From assembly GCA_902475855.1 (NCBI GenBank), contig CABSBF010000002.1, positions 1-64,000 of the forward strand: DNA of 64,000 nucleotides, written 5' to 3'. A program made the position numbers and the translations under genes. Below the pieces are notes generated by a model, which saw nothing but the letters and a program-made list of their open reading frames with translations, was not told where the DNA came from and did no database searches. The stretch is from an uncultured Eubacteriales bacterium. GTDB lineage: Bacteria > Bacillota > Clostridia > Oscillospirales > Oscillospiraceae. Numbering within the stretch: the stretch's first letter is position 1; the number at the start of each line of letters is the position of its first letter. Shown here one piece after another: positions 55,439-64,000 of this stretch.

Positions 55439-56297
55439 CCGGACCCTCCAGCGTAAATCTTCCGATTTTACAATTCCGGTATTCTTCCAGCAGTACCCGC
55501 GCCATGCGCTCAGTATCAATCTCGCCGCGTGCGAGCAGAAAGCCGCGCTTTCTGCCGGCTTCGGCCAGAAGATCATACCCTCCTGCATTATCCGGTGGAT
55601 CGAGCTTGTATCGTGTGCGGAGCGCATCCGGATAGCGCTTCCAAAGCATGGCAATCAAATGGCAGGCCAACGTTTCAACATCAAGAATGTCATCCTTGAC
55701 TGCTCCGGTATAGGCAAGGCGGCGGCCAACCTCCTCATCGTCAAATTTCGGCCAGAGGATACCAGGCGTATCCAATAGAAGCAGTCCCCTGTCCACTGTG
55801 ACCCACTGCTTTCCACGGGTCACGCCCGGACGATTTTCCGCCTTTGCACCCTTGCGCCCGGCAATCTGATTGATAAAGGTCGATTTTCCGACATTCGGAA
55901 TCCCAACGATCATCAGCTTCAGCGGACGGCCAACCTGTCCTTTCTCGACATAACGCTGAAGTTTCTCCGCCAGCAGCGTTCGCACCGCAGGAACGAAGCG
56001 GTCAATCCCCTTTCGGCTCTTGCAATCTGTACATACGACCGCGGCGCCCTGCGCACGGAACCAGTCGCTCCAGCGGGCGGTCATCTCAGGATCAGCAAGA
56101 TCAATGCGGTTGAGGATCACCATCCGCGGTTTTGCGCCGCAGAGTGCGGCAATATCCGGGTTTCGGCTGGAATATGGAATTCTTGCATCCACCAGCTCGC
56201 ATACAGCATCAACCAGCTTCAGATCGGCTTCCATCTGACGACGGGTCTTAGTCATGTGTCCCGGATACCACTGAATGCTCATACGGTCGTCCGTCAT
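55422..56297 (-). CDS. Ribosome-biogenesis GTPase RbgA (YlqF)
   Basis: A 291-residue circularly permuted GTPase for late 50S assembly: N-terminal IQWYPGHMTKTRRQM, G4 NRIDLAD before G1 GIPNVGKST, then G3 DTPG. The family-typical C-terminal helical domain is present. ATGA overlap with lepB. Confidence 0.94.
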   Translation of the reverse strand: MTDDRMSIQWYPGHMTKTRRQMEADLKLVDAVCELVDARIPYSSRNPDIAALCGAKPRMVILNRIDLADPEMTARWSDWFRAQGAAVVCTDCKSRKGIDRFVPAVRTLLAEKLQRYVEKGQVGRPLKLMIVGIPNVGKSTFINQIAGRKGAKAENRPGVTRGKQWVTVDRGLLLLDTPGILWPKFDDEEVGRRLAYTGAVKDDILDVETLACHLIAMLWKRYPDALRTRYKLDPPDNAGGYDLLAEAGRKRGFLLARGEIDTERMARVLLEEYRNCKIGRFTLEGPDDAEI

Positions 56298-56905
56298 GAC
56301 ACACCTCCGATCCGGCTGAAGTCGCGGGTTTCATTCTCATCCTTACCGGGGAACAAAACCAGCAGCACCTTGCCAAGCACCTGACTTTTTTCAATCTGTC
56401 CGATTCTGGTATAGCGGCTGTCTGCCGAATGATTGCGGTTATCTCCCATGACAAAGACGCAGTCCTTTTCAACCTTCAAAGGAAAGTTCAGCATAGAATA
56501 TCCGGCTTCCAACATCGGTTCATTGATATACTCCTCCCGCAAGGGCTCGTTGTCCACATAGACCGTGCAGAAGCCGTTTGCATCATAGCGAAGGTCGATG
56601 GTCTGCCCTTCCGTTGCAATGACACGCTTAACGATGGGTTCACCATTCTCAAAAGTCTGCTTGCGCGCAACAATAATGTCGCCCTGCTTCAAGTCGCCCA
56701 TCAAAAAATTGCTCAGAAGAGCGACGTAGTCCCCGTTTTGCAGCGTAGGCTTCATGGACGGGCCGGAAACACCCACCAAACGGATGACAAAAACAAAAAA
56801 CAGCGTGATTCCTGCAAGAATGTATACCAGATCGTGCAGCAGTGCATAGACATCGCACAGCGGCCCGCTTTTCTGTGACGGCTGCCGGATTTTTTTCTTT
56901 TCCAT
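56294..56905 (-). CDS. lepB: Signal peptidase I
   Basis: A 203-residue S26 protease with one N-terminal membrane helix (about 23-44). Catalytic S50 (GPSMKPT) and K93 (IVKRVIA); MGDNRNHSADSR is box E. It removes signal peptides of secreted proteins. ATG 56905 chosen over an upstream extension. First gene of its operon; the usual rplS neighbour is absent. Confidence 0.94.
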   Translation of the reverse strand: MEKKKIRQPSQKSGPLCDVYALLHDLVYILAGITLFFVFVIRLVGVSGPSMKPTLQNGDYVALLSNFLMGDLKQGDIIVARKQTFENGEPIVKRVIATEGQTIDLRYDANGFCTVYVDNEPLREEYINEPMLEAGYSMLNFPLKVEKDCVFVMGDNRNHSADSRYTRIGQIEKSQVLGKVLLVLFPGKDENETRDFSRIGGVS

Positions 56906-56956
56906 TGTCCGTTCCTTTCTGCCGCACACACACGGCTAAAACCCCATATTAATATT

Positions 56957-56985
56957 ATTATACACCATATGGCCGCAGAAATAAA
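56957..56985 (-). promoter_or_regulatory. Promoter of the lepB operon
   Basis: On the minus strand TTTATT (56985-56980), 17-base spacer, TATAAT (56962-56957). Confidence 0.55.
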
Positions 56986-56990
56986 GCACA

Positions 56991-57021
56991 AAAACCGCTG
57001 CGTGAAAAATCCACGCAGCGG
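56991..57021 (-). terminator. Terminator of valS
   Basis: CCGCTGCGTG and CACGCAGCGG form a 10-bp stem (56995-57021) with a seven-base loop; TTTT follows on the minus strand. Confidence 0.85.
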
Positions 57022-57034
57022 CAATCAAGTGGTA

Positions 57035-59671
57035 TCAAAGATGCTTCATACGCTGCTCGCTTTCGGCAAGCTGGGCAAGCAGACCCTCCAGCTTTTCCAT
57101 CTTTGCACGTTCGGCATTCACGACTGCTTCCGGCGCTTTGGACAGGAAGCCCTCATTGCTCAGCTTTCCGCGGATGCCGGCAAGCTGCTTCTCCGTCTTT
57201 TCTCTCTCTTTGGCAATGCGCGCCAGCTCCTTCTCGATGTCAAGAAGCTGATTCATCGGCAGATAGACTGCTGCATCATGCGTCACGCAGGAGATCATGG
57301 ACTCATGTCCCTCGGGCTCCGTATCGCACACGACGACCTGATCAGCGTAGGCAAGACGAGTCATAAATCCGCTGCCCTCTGTAAAGATCTCCGGTTTCTT
57401 TGTCACGATGTAGAGCGTGCATTTCTTGGAAGGCGGGACATTCATCTCCGCACGACGGTTGCGCACGGCGCGGATCGCGCTCATAATGCTCTCCATTGCC
57501 GATTCTTCTGCCTTGAAGTTCAGGGCTTCGTCATAGACCGGCCAGGATGCCACGATCAGGGCTTCTCCCTTGTGCGGGATAGCCTGCCAGATTTCTTCGG
57601 TAATGAACGGCATGAAGGGGTGCATCAGACGCAGGATCTGGTCGAGCACATACAGCAGTACCTTCTGTGCGGTCAGCTTACTCTGTTCGTCTTCGCCGTA
57701 CAGGCGGGACTTTGTCAGCTCGATGTACCAGTCGCAGTAGCTGTCCCAGATGAAGTCATAAATCTTCTGCACTGCGATGCCAAGCTCGTATTTTTCCAGA
57801 TTCTCTGTCGCTTCGGCAATGAGTGTGTTGAGCTTGGAGAGAATCCATTTATCTGCCGTTTCCAACTCCGAAAGCTCCGGAAGCTCGTTTTTGTCAATAG
57901 ACAGGTTCATCATGACATAACGACTGGCGTTCCAAAGCTTGTTTGCAAAATTGCGCATTGCCTCACAGCGTTCAACATAAAAACGCATATCATTGCCCGG
58001 TGAGTTGGCCGTGATCATGTTCATGCGCAGAGCGTCAGAACCGTAGCGGTCGATCATCTCCAGCGGGTCAATCCCGTTGCCGAGAGATTTGGACATCTTG
58101 CGGCCCTTATCGTCGCGGACAAGGCCATGGATGAGAACCGTATGGAAGGGTGGCTTTCCCGTCTGCTTGCAGGACGAGAAGATCATGCGTGCAACCCAGA
58201 AGAATATGATGTCATAGCCGGTCACGAGTACGTCTGTCGGGAAGAAGTACTTGTAGTCCTCCGCGTTGGTATCAGGCCAGCCCAGTGTCTCAAAGGGCCA
58301 GAGTGCTGAAGAAAACCAGGTATCCAGTACATCTTCATCGCGGGTGATATTCTTACTGCCGCAGGCTTCGCAGCAGGTGGCATCTTCGCGGGAAACGGTC
58401 ATATGGCCGCAGTCCGCGCAGTACCACGCCGGAATCTGATGACCCCACCAGAGCTGACGGGAAATGCACCAGTCACGGACATTTTCCATCCAGTTGGTAT
58501 AGATTTTCGTGAAGCGCTCCGGAACGAATTTCGTTTCGCCCTCATTGACCACGCGCAGCGCTTCCTCCGCCAGAGGCTTCATCTTGACAAACCACTGTGC
58601 GGAAATGATGGGCTCGACATCGCGATGGCAGCGGTAGCAGGTGCCGACATTGTGGTTATACGGCTCCACCTTGACAAGGTAGCCCTGCTCCTCCAGATCG
58701 GCGACGATCTGCTTTCTGGCCTCATAGCGGTCAAGGCCCTGATACTTTCCACCGAACTCATTAACCCTGCCGTTGTCGTCCAGCACGCGGATGACCTCAA
58801 GGTTATGGCGCAGGCCGACCTCAAAGTCGTTGGGGTCGTGCGCAGGGGTCATCTTGACGCATCCGGTGCCGAAGTCCATTTCTGCATAATCGTCAGCGAC
58901 GACGGGAATCTCCTTATTTACCAGCGGCAAGATGACCTTCTTACCGACAATTTCTTTGTAGCGTTCATCGTTGGGATTGACGCAAACGCCGCTGTCGCCC
59001 AGCATGGTCTCCGGGCGGGTCGTCGCGACGATGACCTCGCCGGTGCCATCCGCCAGCGGATAACGGATGTGCCAGAGATGACCTGGCTTATCGGCATATT
59101 CAACCTCTGCATCGGACAGCGCAGTAACACAATGCGGACACCAGTTAATGATGCGGCTTCCCTTGTAAATCAGACCCTGCTCGTACAGGTTGACGAACAC
59201 CTCGCGTACCGCTTTGGAGCATCCATCGTCCATCGTAAAGCGTGCGCGCTCCCAGTCGCAGGAGGCACCCAGCTTCTTCTGCTGCTCAACAATACGGTTG
59301 CCAAACTTATGCTTCCATTCCCAGACTTTCTCCAGGAACTTTTCCCGGCCAAGGTCATAACGCGTCAGCCCCTCCTTGCGCAGCTCTTCCTCCACGCGGA
59401 TCTGCGTGGCGATGCCTGCGTGATCAACACCGGGAACCCACAGTGCGGCAAAGCCCTGCATCCGCTTGTAACGAATGAGAACATCCTGCATGGAAGCATC
59501 CATCGCATGCCCCATATGGAGCTGGCCGGTGACATTGGGGGGCGGCATAACAATGGTGAAGGGTTTCTTAGCCGGGTCGCGCTTGGTGTGGAAGTAACCA
59601 TTTTCCGACCAGAACTGATACAGCCGGGCTTCTACGTCCTTCGGCTCATAGGTTTTTGGAAGTTCTTTCAT
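57035..59671 (-). CDS. valS: Valyl-tRNA synthetase
   Basis: An 878-residue class I aminoacyl-tRNA synthetase. HIGH-type HMGH at 52-55 ([13 protein letters not shown]), editing domain ([10 protein letters not shown]), KMSKS in [10 protein letters not shown], anticodon-binding domain and a C-terminal coiled-coil arm. Controlled by the T-box just upstream. Confidence 0.97.
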   Translation of the reverse strand: MKELPKTYEPKDVEARLYQFWSENGYFHTKRDPAKKPFTIVMPPPNVTGQLHMGHAMDASMQDVLIRYKRMQGFAALWVPGVDHAGIATQIRVEEELRKEGLTRYDLGREKFLEKVWEWKHKFGNRIVEQQKKLGASCDWERARFTMDDGCSKAVREVFVNLYEQGLIYKGSRIINWCPHCVTALSDAEVEYADKPGHLWHIRYPLADGTGEVIVATTRPETMLGDSGVCVNPNDERYKEIVGKKVILPLVNKEIPVVADDYAEMDFGTGCVKMTPAHDPNDFEVGLRHNLEVIRVLDDNGRVNEFGGKYQGLDRYEARKQIVADLEEQGYLVKVEPYNHNVGTCYRCHRDVEPIISAQWFVKMKPLAEEALRVVNEGETKFVPERFTKIYTNWMENVRDWCISRQLWWGHQIPAWYCADCGHMTVSREDATCCEACGSKNITRDEDVLDTWFSSALWPFETLGWPDTNAEDYKYFFPTDVLVTGYDIIFFWVARMIFSSCKQTGKPPFHTVLIHGLVRDDKGRKMSKSLGNGIDPLEMIDRYGSDALRMNMITANSPGNDMRFYVERCEAMRNFANKLWNASRYVMMNLSIDKNELPELSELETADKWILSKLNTLIAEATENLEKYELGIAVQKIYDFIWDSYCDWYIELTKSRLYGEDEQSKLTAQKVLLYVLDQILRLMHPFMPFITEEIWQAIPHKGEALIVASWPVYDEALNFKAEESAMESIMSAIRAVRNRRAEMNVPPSKKCTLYIVTKKPEIFTEGSGFMTRLAYADQVVVCDTEPEGHESMISCVTHDAAVYLPMNQLLDIEKELARIAKEREKTEKQLAGIRGKLSNEGFLSKAPEAVVNAERAKMEKLEGLLAQLAESEQRMKHL

Positions 59672-59684
59672 ACTAATCTCCTTT

Positions 59685-59921
59685 AAAAAATCGCCCTGAG
59701 CTGTCTGCTCAGGGCGAAAAACTCCGCGGTACCACCTGAATTCCTCATTTACATGGGGCTCTTCATCCTCTGTAACGGGAGGAACCGCAGCGGCCTACTG
59801 CATTCAGCCGCCGTGCTCTGGAGCGACCTTTCCGCCTGCTGCCGCAGGGACTTGCACCAACCGTCCCCTCTCTGCATTGGCACGCAGCGTACTTCTCTCC
59901 GTCATTGCATTTGATCACTAT
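59685..59921 (-). promoter_or_regulatory. T-box leader regulating valS
   Basis: The T-box consensus AGGTGGTACCGCGG lies at 59737-59724 (minus). It is followed by a terminator: TCGCCCTGAGC and GCTCAGGGCGA (59691-59717) plus six T. Stem I features are visible upstream (GAGAAGTA, an AGAGAGGGGAC-type distal arm). A GTC in AAGGTCGCTCC is a plausible specifier codon for valine, matching the gene. Uncharged tRNA-Val would stabilise the antiterminator and allow valS transcription. Confidence 0.92.
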
Positions 59922-59927
59922 GGTGCT

Positions 59928-59956
59928 ATGATACAGGAAATTCTGAAATTTGTCAA
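59928..59956 (-). promoter_or_regulatory. Promoter of the T-box-valS unit
   Basis: On the minus strand TTGACA (59956-59951), 17-base spacer, TATCAT (59933-59928). The -35 box contains the TGA stop codon of pgcA. Confidence 0.8.
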
Positions 59957-61662
59957 GCGTTTTGCGGCAGATAGGTGTGCATGGTTTCGTCGAGCTTTTC
60001 CAGAAGCGCCATGGCAGCCTCACGGCTGTGGTCGACCGCCGTCAGATAAAGCTTGATCTTCGGCTCCGTACCGGAAGGACGCAGGACAACGCTGCCCTTC
60101 TTGCCCAGCGTCAGGACTATGACGTTGGATTTCGGCAGATCAACAGGTTCCTCCGTTCCGGCAGTCAGGTCTCGCTGGAAGCGGAGCAGATAATCCGTGT
60201 AGCCGGTCACAGGTACGCCTGCAAGGGCGGCAGGAATCTCCGCACGGAAATCTGCCATAAACTTTGCAGCGATCTCCATGGCATCCGGGCCGGTCAGCTC
60301 CAAGCTGATGACCTTCGCTTCGTGATAGCCGAACGCCTCATAGAGGCGATCCATCTTTTCCGCAAGGGTGACTCCCTCGCGTTTGAGCTTTTCCGCCATA
60401 TCGCACACGAGCATGGATGCAACAACTGCGTCCTTATCGCGGGCATAGGTGCCCTTAAGATAACCGCAGCTTTCCTCAAAGCCGAACACAAAGCGTCTTT
60501 CCTCATGTTTTTCCTCCAGCTTGAGGATCTCGCCGCCGATGTACTTAAAGCCGGTGAGGACCTTGCGCATTTTCACACCGTACTTTGCCGCAATCAGGTC
60601 AACCATGGGGGTAGAAACGATACTCCGTACAGCCACAGGATCGTGCGGCAGCGCATTCTTTTCGGCAAGCGTGCCAAGGATATAGTCCAGCAGCAGGCAG
60701 CCCAACTCATTGCCGGAAAGCTTGCGGAAGCCACCCTCTACCGGAACGGCAACGGCGCAGCGGTCGCAATCAGGGTCGGTGCCGAGGACAAGATCTGGAT
60801 GAACCTGCTCTGCAAGACGGTAACTTTCCTGCATGGCCGCTTCCATTTCCGGATTCGGATACTCACAGGTTGTAAAGTCGCCGTCCGGCTGCTCCTGCAC
60901 GGAAACAACGCTGACCTCCACACCTGTTCTTGCAAGAACGGTGCGCACCGGTACATTACCGGCGCCATGCAGCGGCGTATAAACAATATGCAGTCCTTTG
61001 GCGGGCTCGTCCGTCAGACGCTCGGCCATGACTGTGCGGTAATAACACTCCCAGAGGTCGTCGGAAATATACTCCACGCTGCCGTGCTGGAGCGCTTCTT
61101 CAAACGTCAGCTTCGGCAGGATGAAATACGGTGTTTCAGAAATTGCGCGGAAAACGCGAGCGGCAGGCTCATCCGTCATCTGGCAGCCGTCCGGGCCATA
61201 GCATTTAATGCCGTTATATTTACTTGCATTGTGGCTGGCAGACACGACAATACCCGTGCCGCAGCCGAGCTGACGCACTGCAAAAGACACCATAGGCGTC
61301 GGCGCAAGGACACGGTAAATATACACATGCACGCCCGCCTCAGCAAGTGCGACGGCGCAGATTTCGGCAAACCTGCGGGAATTGTGACGGGAATCATAGC
61401 CGATGGCACAGCGCTGCGGCAGGCCGGAACCGGCGAGCCACGCGGCAAGTCCCTGCGCGGTGCGGCGTACCGTGAAGGAGTTCATGCGGTTGGTTCCAAG
61501 TCCCATAACGCCTCGAATACCGCCGGTGCCGAACTGTAATTCTTCTCCGAAGCAGCTCTTGATCTCGTTCTCGTCGCCGGAAAGTTCTTTCAGCTTTCTG
61601 AGGTCTCCCTCGCAAAGCGGTGCCGTCTTGCACCAGACCTGATAACGCTCTAAATAGTTCAT
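59953..61662 (-). CDS. Phosphoglucomutase/phosphomannomutase family protein
   Basis: A 569-residue alpha-D-phosphohexomutase, probably PgcA-type phosphoglucomutase. The phosphoserine loop is VVSASHNASKYNG, the metal loop DPDCDR, the sugar loop GFEESCGYL, and the phosphate-binding C-terminal loop RPSGTEPKIK. Starts ATG 61662 after GGGAGG. Transcribed alone, between a terminator and the valS promoter. Confidence 0.93.
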   Translation of the reverse strand: MNYLERYQVWCKTAPLCEGDLRKLKELSGDENEIKSCFGEELQFGTGGIRGVMGLGTNRMNSFTVRRTAQGLAAWLAGSGLPQRCAIGYDSRHNSRRFAEICAVALAEAGVHVYIYRVLAPTPMVSFAVRQLGCGTGIVVSASHNASKYNGIKCYGPDGCQMTDEPAARVFRAISETPYFILPKLTFEEALQHGSVEYISDDLWECYYRTVMAERLTDEPAKGLHIVYTPLHGAGNVPVRTVLARTGVEVSVVSVQEQPDGDFTTCEYPNPEMEAAMQESYRLAEQVHPDLVLGTDPDCDRCAVAVPVEGGFRKLSGNELGCLLLDYILGTLAEKNALPHDPVAVRSIVSTPMVDLIAAKYGVKMRKVLTGFKYIGGEILKLEEKHEERRFVFGFEESCGYLKGTYARDKDAVVASMLVCDMAEKLKREGVTLAEKMDRLYEAFGYHEAKVISLELTGPDAMEIAAKFMADFRAEIPAALAGVPVTGYTDYLLRFQRDLTAGTEEPVDLPKSNVIVLTLGKKGSVVLRPSGTEPKIKLYLTAVDHSREAAMALLEKLDETMHTYLPQNA

Positions 61663-61683
61663 AGAAGCCTCCCGTTTTTATAA

Positions 61684-61714
61684 AAAACAGGTCAATGGAT
61701 GATTGACCTGTTTT
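61684..61714 (-). terminator. Terminator of the uvrC-rsmD-coaD operon
   Basis: AAAACAGGTCAAT and ATTGACCTGTTTT form a perfect 13-bp stem with a five-base loop; further T residues follow on the minus strand. Confidence 0.88.
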
Positions 61715-61725
61715 ATATTTAAGTC

Positions 61726-62226
61726 TCAGACATCCTCAATGATGGCGGAGTTGTTTCTAGCCTGCGGATTAACCAGTGCGCGGAACTTGGAGCGGGAATC
61801 GCGAATCTCGGAGAGTGCTTCGGCCACGGCTTCTTCCGTGCGGCGCAGGGAATCGTCTACATAGTCGTTCGTGACCTGCTTGAGCTCCTTGATCTTGTCC
61901 TGTGCTGCACGTACCATATCATTGGCCTGCGTTTTCGCCTCGTTATAGATTGCCTCCTGCGAAACAAGCTGACGCGCCTGTGCCTGTGCAGCCTTGAGAA
62001 TGCTCTCCGCCTCGCGCTTTGCGTTGGTGATGAGTTCGCCGCGGGACTCCACGATGGTCTTGGCCTGCTTCAGCTCGCCGGGAAGCTGATTGCTGATCTC
62101 ATCGAGCAGGTCCAAGACCCGCTCACGCTCAAGCGCACATTTATCGCTGCTGAAGGGGACACTGCGAGCGTCCTGAACCATTTCATACAGAGTACCGATC
62201 ACTTCTTCAATGCTATGTTCGTTCAT
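61726..62226 (-). CDS. Coiled-coil protein, unknown function, downstream of coaD
   Basis: A 166-residue, mostly helical protein. From about 55 to 140 it is a charged coiled coil (ELKQAKTIVESRGELITNAK, AESILKAAQAQARQLVSQEA) like the stalks of ATP synthase subunit B or DivIVA-type proteins. No enzyme motif. Overlaps coaD by ATGA. Similar genes beside coaD are common in Clostridia but their role is unknown to me. Confidence 0.7.
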   Translation of the reverse strand: MNEHSIEEVIGTLYEMVQDARSVPFSSDKCALERERVLDLLDEISNQLPGELKQAKTIVESRGELITNAKREAESILKAAQAQARQLVSQEAIYNEAKTQANDMVRAAQDKIKELKQVTNDYVDDSLRRTEEAVAEALSEIRDSRSKFRALVNPQARNNSAIIEDV

Positions 62227-62729
62227 CGTACTTCCTCCTTGTACTTTCTTCGTTGCATAATTCTTTCTCTGAATTCCGGAATGATCTCATCCGGCAGCAG
62301 GCCGGACAGGTCTGCTCCATAGTAGCCCATTTCCTTGATAACACTGGAGCTGAGATACATATACTGATGCTCCGCCGTCAGGAAAAGGGAGTCAAGATCC
62401 GGATTCAGCTTGCGGTTGATCATTGCCATCTGAAATTCTTTTTCAAAATCCGAGCCGGCGCGCAGACCCTTGATGATCGTGCAGCAGCCGTGCTGTGCGG
62501 CATACTCCGCCAACAGGCCGTCATGCGCATCCACGTGCACGTTCGGAAGCCCGGCCGTGACACGCGCGAGCTGGCTGCGGCGCTCCTGCAGGCTGAACAT
62601 CGGCTGCTTTTCACTGTTGACCATCACACACACAATGACCTCGTCAAACAGGCGCGAGGCGCGGGTGATGATATTCAAATGCCCCATGGTAACGGGGTCA
62701 AAGCTGCCGGGATAAACGGCTATTTTCAT
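62223..62729 (-). CDS. coaD: Phosphopantetheine adenylyltransferase
   Basis: A 168-residue nucleotidyltransferase making dephospho-CoA. The T/HXGH region is VYPGSFDPVTMGHLNII (H18), and the C-terminal YLSSSVIKEMGYYGADLSG is typical. ATGA overlap with rsmD. Confidence 0.96.
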   Translation of the reverse strand: MKIAVYPGSFDPVTMGHLNIITRASRLFDEVIVCVMVNSEKQPMFSLQERRSQLARVTAGLPNVHVDAHDGLLAEYAAQHGCCTIIKGLRAGSDFEKEFQMAMINRKLNPDLDSLFLTAEHQYMYLSSSVIKEMGYYGADLSGLLPDEIIPEFRERIMQRRKYKEEVR

Positions 62730-63283
62730 GTAATATCCTCTCGCGGCTCCCTGCGGAACAGCGTAATTGTTGTTTTTCCGTAATTGTAGTCCTTCGAGCG
62801 AGTCAAACCTTGTATTTCAAGCTCTAACTGCTTACCTCTGGGACGCTCTGTGATAATTATACCACCATCCGCCAAAATGTCAATTTCAGAGATGCGCAAA
62901 ATTGCATTTTCCAGAGATTTTTCTGCATATGGGGGGTCCAGAAAAATCAAATCAAAGCGTTTTGCACACCGATCGAGGAAAGTCATAAAATCACCGCAAT
63001 GGATTTCTGCACGTTCCGACAGGTGTGTTCTGCGCAGATTTTCACGAACCAGTGCGGCAGCATCGGCGCGGCAATCGACAAATACCGCGTGCGCCGCGCC
63101 ACGGCTCAGGGCTTCAATGCCAAGCTGCCCCGTACCCGCAAAAAGATCGAGCACGTTGCCGCGGATCTCGTACTGAATGATATTGAACAGCGCCTCCTTG
63201 ACCCTGTCAGCCGTCGGGCGAGTGTTCATCCCCTCCGGCGTTTTAAGGTTTGTACCTCTGGCGGTGCCTGTAATCACTCTCAT
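62726..63283 (-). CDS. rsmD: 16S rRNA (guanine966-N2)-methyltransferase RsmD
   Basis: A 185-residue methyltransferase. Starts MRVITGTARG; RPTADRVKEALFNII, SAM motif VLDLFAGTGQLGIEALSRGA, and catalytic DPPY (FLDPPYAEKS). ATG 63283 lies 5 bases after the uvrC stop, its ribosome-binding site overlapping that gene's end. Confidence 0.95.
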   Translation of the reverse strand: MRVITGTARGTNLKTPEGMNTRPTADRVKEALFNIIQYEIRGNVLDLFAGTGQLGIEALSRGAAHAVFVDCRADAAALVRENLRRTHLSERAEIHCGDFMTFLDRCAKRFDLIFLDPPYAEKSLENAILRISEIDILADGGIIITERPRGKQLELEIQGLTRSKDYNYGKTTITLFRREPREDIT

Positions 63284-63287
63284 TATA

Positions 63288-64000
63288 TCACTCCTGTGAA
63301 TGGAAATAGTCATAAACCGCCTGCGCCGCCGGCTGCGGCAGGCATTCCCGCAGCGCCGCAAGATCGGCCTCGCGAATAGCAGCAACAGATTTGAACTTTT
63401 TCAGAAGCAGATTCCGGCGTGTTTCTCCGATTCCTTTGATCGCATCAAGTGAAGAGCCGCGAACATGCCTGCTTCTGAGCTGGCGGTGATAGGTAATGGC
63501 AAAGCGGTGAGTTTCCTCCTGAATTCTGCCAATCAGAGAAAATACGGAGGGGTTACTCTGAATGCCGATCTCCTCCCCTTGCGGTGTAACAAGCGCTCGC
63601 GTGCGGTGACGGTTATCCTTGACCATGCCGAAAATCGGAAGGCGGATGCCCATCATTTCCAGCGCCTCGCGTACCGTCTCGGCATGGACTGCACCGCCGT
63701 CAATCAGGAGAATGTCAGGGCGTTCTTCAAATCCCTTGTCGCCGTCCAGATAATGGCAGAACCGGCGGCAAAGTACCTGACGCATGGACGCATAGTCGTC
63801 CTGATCCTCCATATTTTCAAGCTTAAAGCGCTTATAGTCGGACTTTTTCGGTTTTCCGTCGACGAAAACCGTCATGGAGGCGACGATGTCCGTCCCGGCG
63901 GTATTGGAGATATCGTATGCCTCCATACGGTGCAGCGGTTCGGAGAGCCGCAGCATGGACTGCAGCAACGCCAGTGTTCCGTTTAGGCGTTCGGTGGCGG
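63288..64000 (-). CDS. uvrC: Excinuclease ABC subunit C, C-terminal part, cut by window edge
   Basis: The frame is open to base 64000. Seen are the RNase H-like endonuclease domain (EAYDISNTAGTD, RFKLENMEDQDDYASM, LLIDGGAVH) and the C-terminal helix-hairpin-helix (SSLDAIKGIGETRRNLLLKKF). It makes the 5' incision in nucleotide-excision repair. The N-terminal GIY-YIG domain lies outside the window. First visible gene of uvrC-rsmD-coaD-coiled coil. Confidence 0.94.
   Translation of the reverse strand, partial: ATERLNGTLALLQSMLRLSEPLHRMEAYDISNTAGTDIVASMTVFVDGKPKKSDYKRFKLENMEDQDDYASMRQVLCRRFCHYLDGDKGFEERPDILLIDGGAVHAETVREALEMMGIRLPIFGMVKDNRHRTRALVTPQGEEIGIQSNPSVFSLIGRIQEETHRFAITYHRQLRSRHVRGSSLDAIKGIGETRRNLLLKKFKSVAAIREADLAALRECLPQPAAQAVYDYFHSQE

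Overview
The window looks like a chromosomal segment of a spore-forming, low-to-mid GC Clostridia species, most likely an Oscillospiraceae/Ruminococcaceae-type gut bacterium. The evidence is the spoIIAA-spoIIAB-sigF sporulation operon, a GerW/YtfJ gene, a GerMN lipoprotein, a fused ispH-rpsA gene (a clostridial trait), a T-box in front of valS, and AddAB rather than RecBCD. No phage or plasmid genes are seen. Species assignment is inference.

Layout. 1-3.7 kb is loose accessory sequence: the 5' part of a XerC-like tyrosine recombinase with a stop at codon 2, an MTA/SAH nucleosidase, a CaCA-family antiporter behind a riboswitch-like leader, and an IS3-type orfA remnant. 3.7-10.3 kb is one giant secreted, probably wall-anchored GH85 endo-beta-N-acetylglucosaminidase with carbohydrate-binding, Ig-like and FIVAR-like modules. 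10.4-10.8 kb carries a 69-codon relic of a CRISPR cas6 gene. 10.8-17.6 kb is addAB. 17.7-23.5 kb holds a class B sortase, a GT-C-like membrane protein, an XdhC/methyltransferase/NTPase operon and tRNA-Thr(CGT). 23.6-28.98 kb has the sigma-F operon and a comEA-like/response regulator/histidine kinase/GerMN operon. 29-31.9 kb (+ strand) is D,D-carboxypeptidase, family-4 uracil-DNA glycosylase and exonuclease III. 31.9-36.9 kb is a TetR regulator coupled to a large VCBS-repeat surface protein whose start region is broken by an in-frame TGA.

37-64 kb is conserved housekeeping on the minus strand in tightly overlapping operons: cmk-plsC-ispH/rpsA; scpA-scpB-ytfJ-dac-rluB-rpiR-yhiN; tig-clpP-clpX-lon-engB; lepB-rbgA-small ORF-rnhB-yraN-dipeptidase-phosphoesterase; T-box-valS; pgcA; and uvrC-rsmD-coaD-coiled-coil protein. 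Many genes are joined by 4-base ATGA overlaps.

Most worth a second look: (1) a candidate attenuator leader before the antiporter, with mutually exclusive anti-terminator and terminator pairings; (2) a possible pseudoknotted leader before the GH85 gene; (3) the cas6 relic beside addA with no CRISPR array; (4) the VCBS/coiled-coil surface protein, with two S/T-rich amphipathic stretches that look like pore-forming beta-hairpins and a stop at codon 4; (5) three disrupted translation starts (recombinase, VCBS protein and possibly GH85) on otherwise open reading frames.
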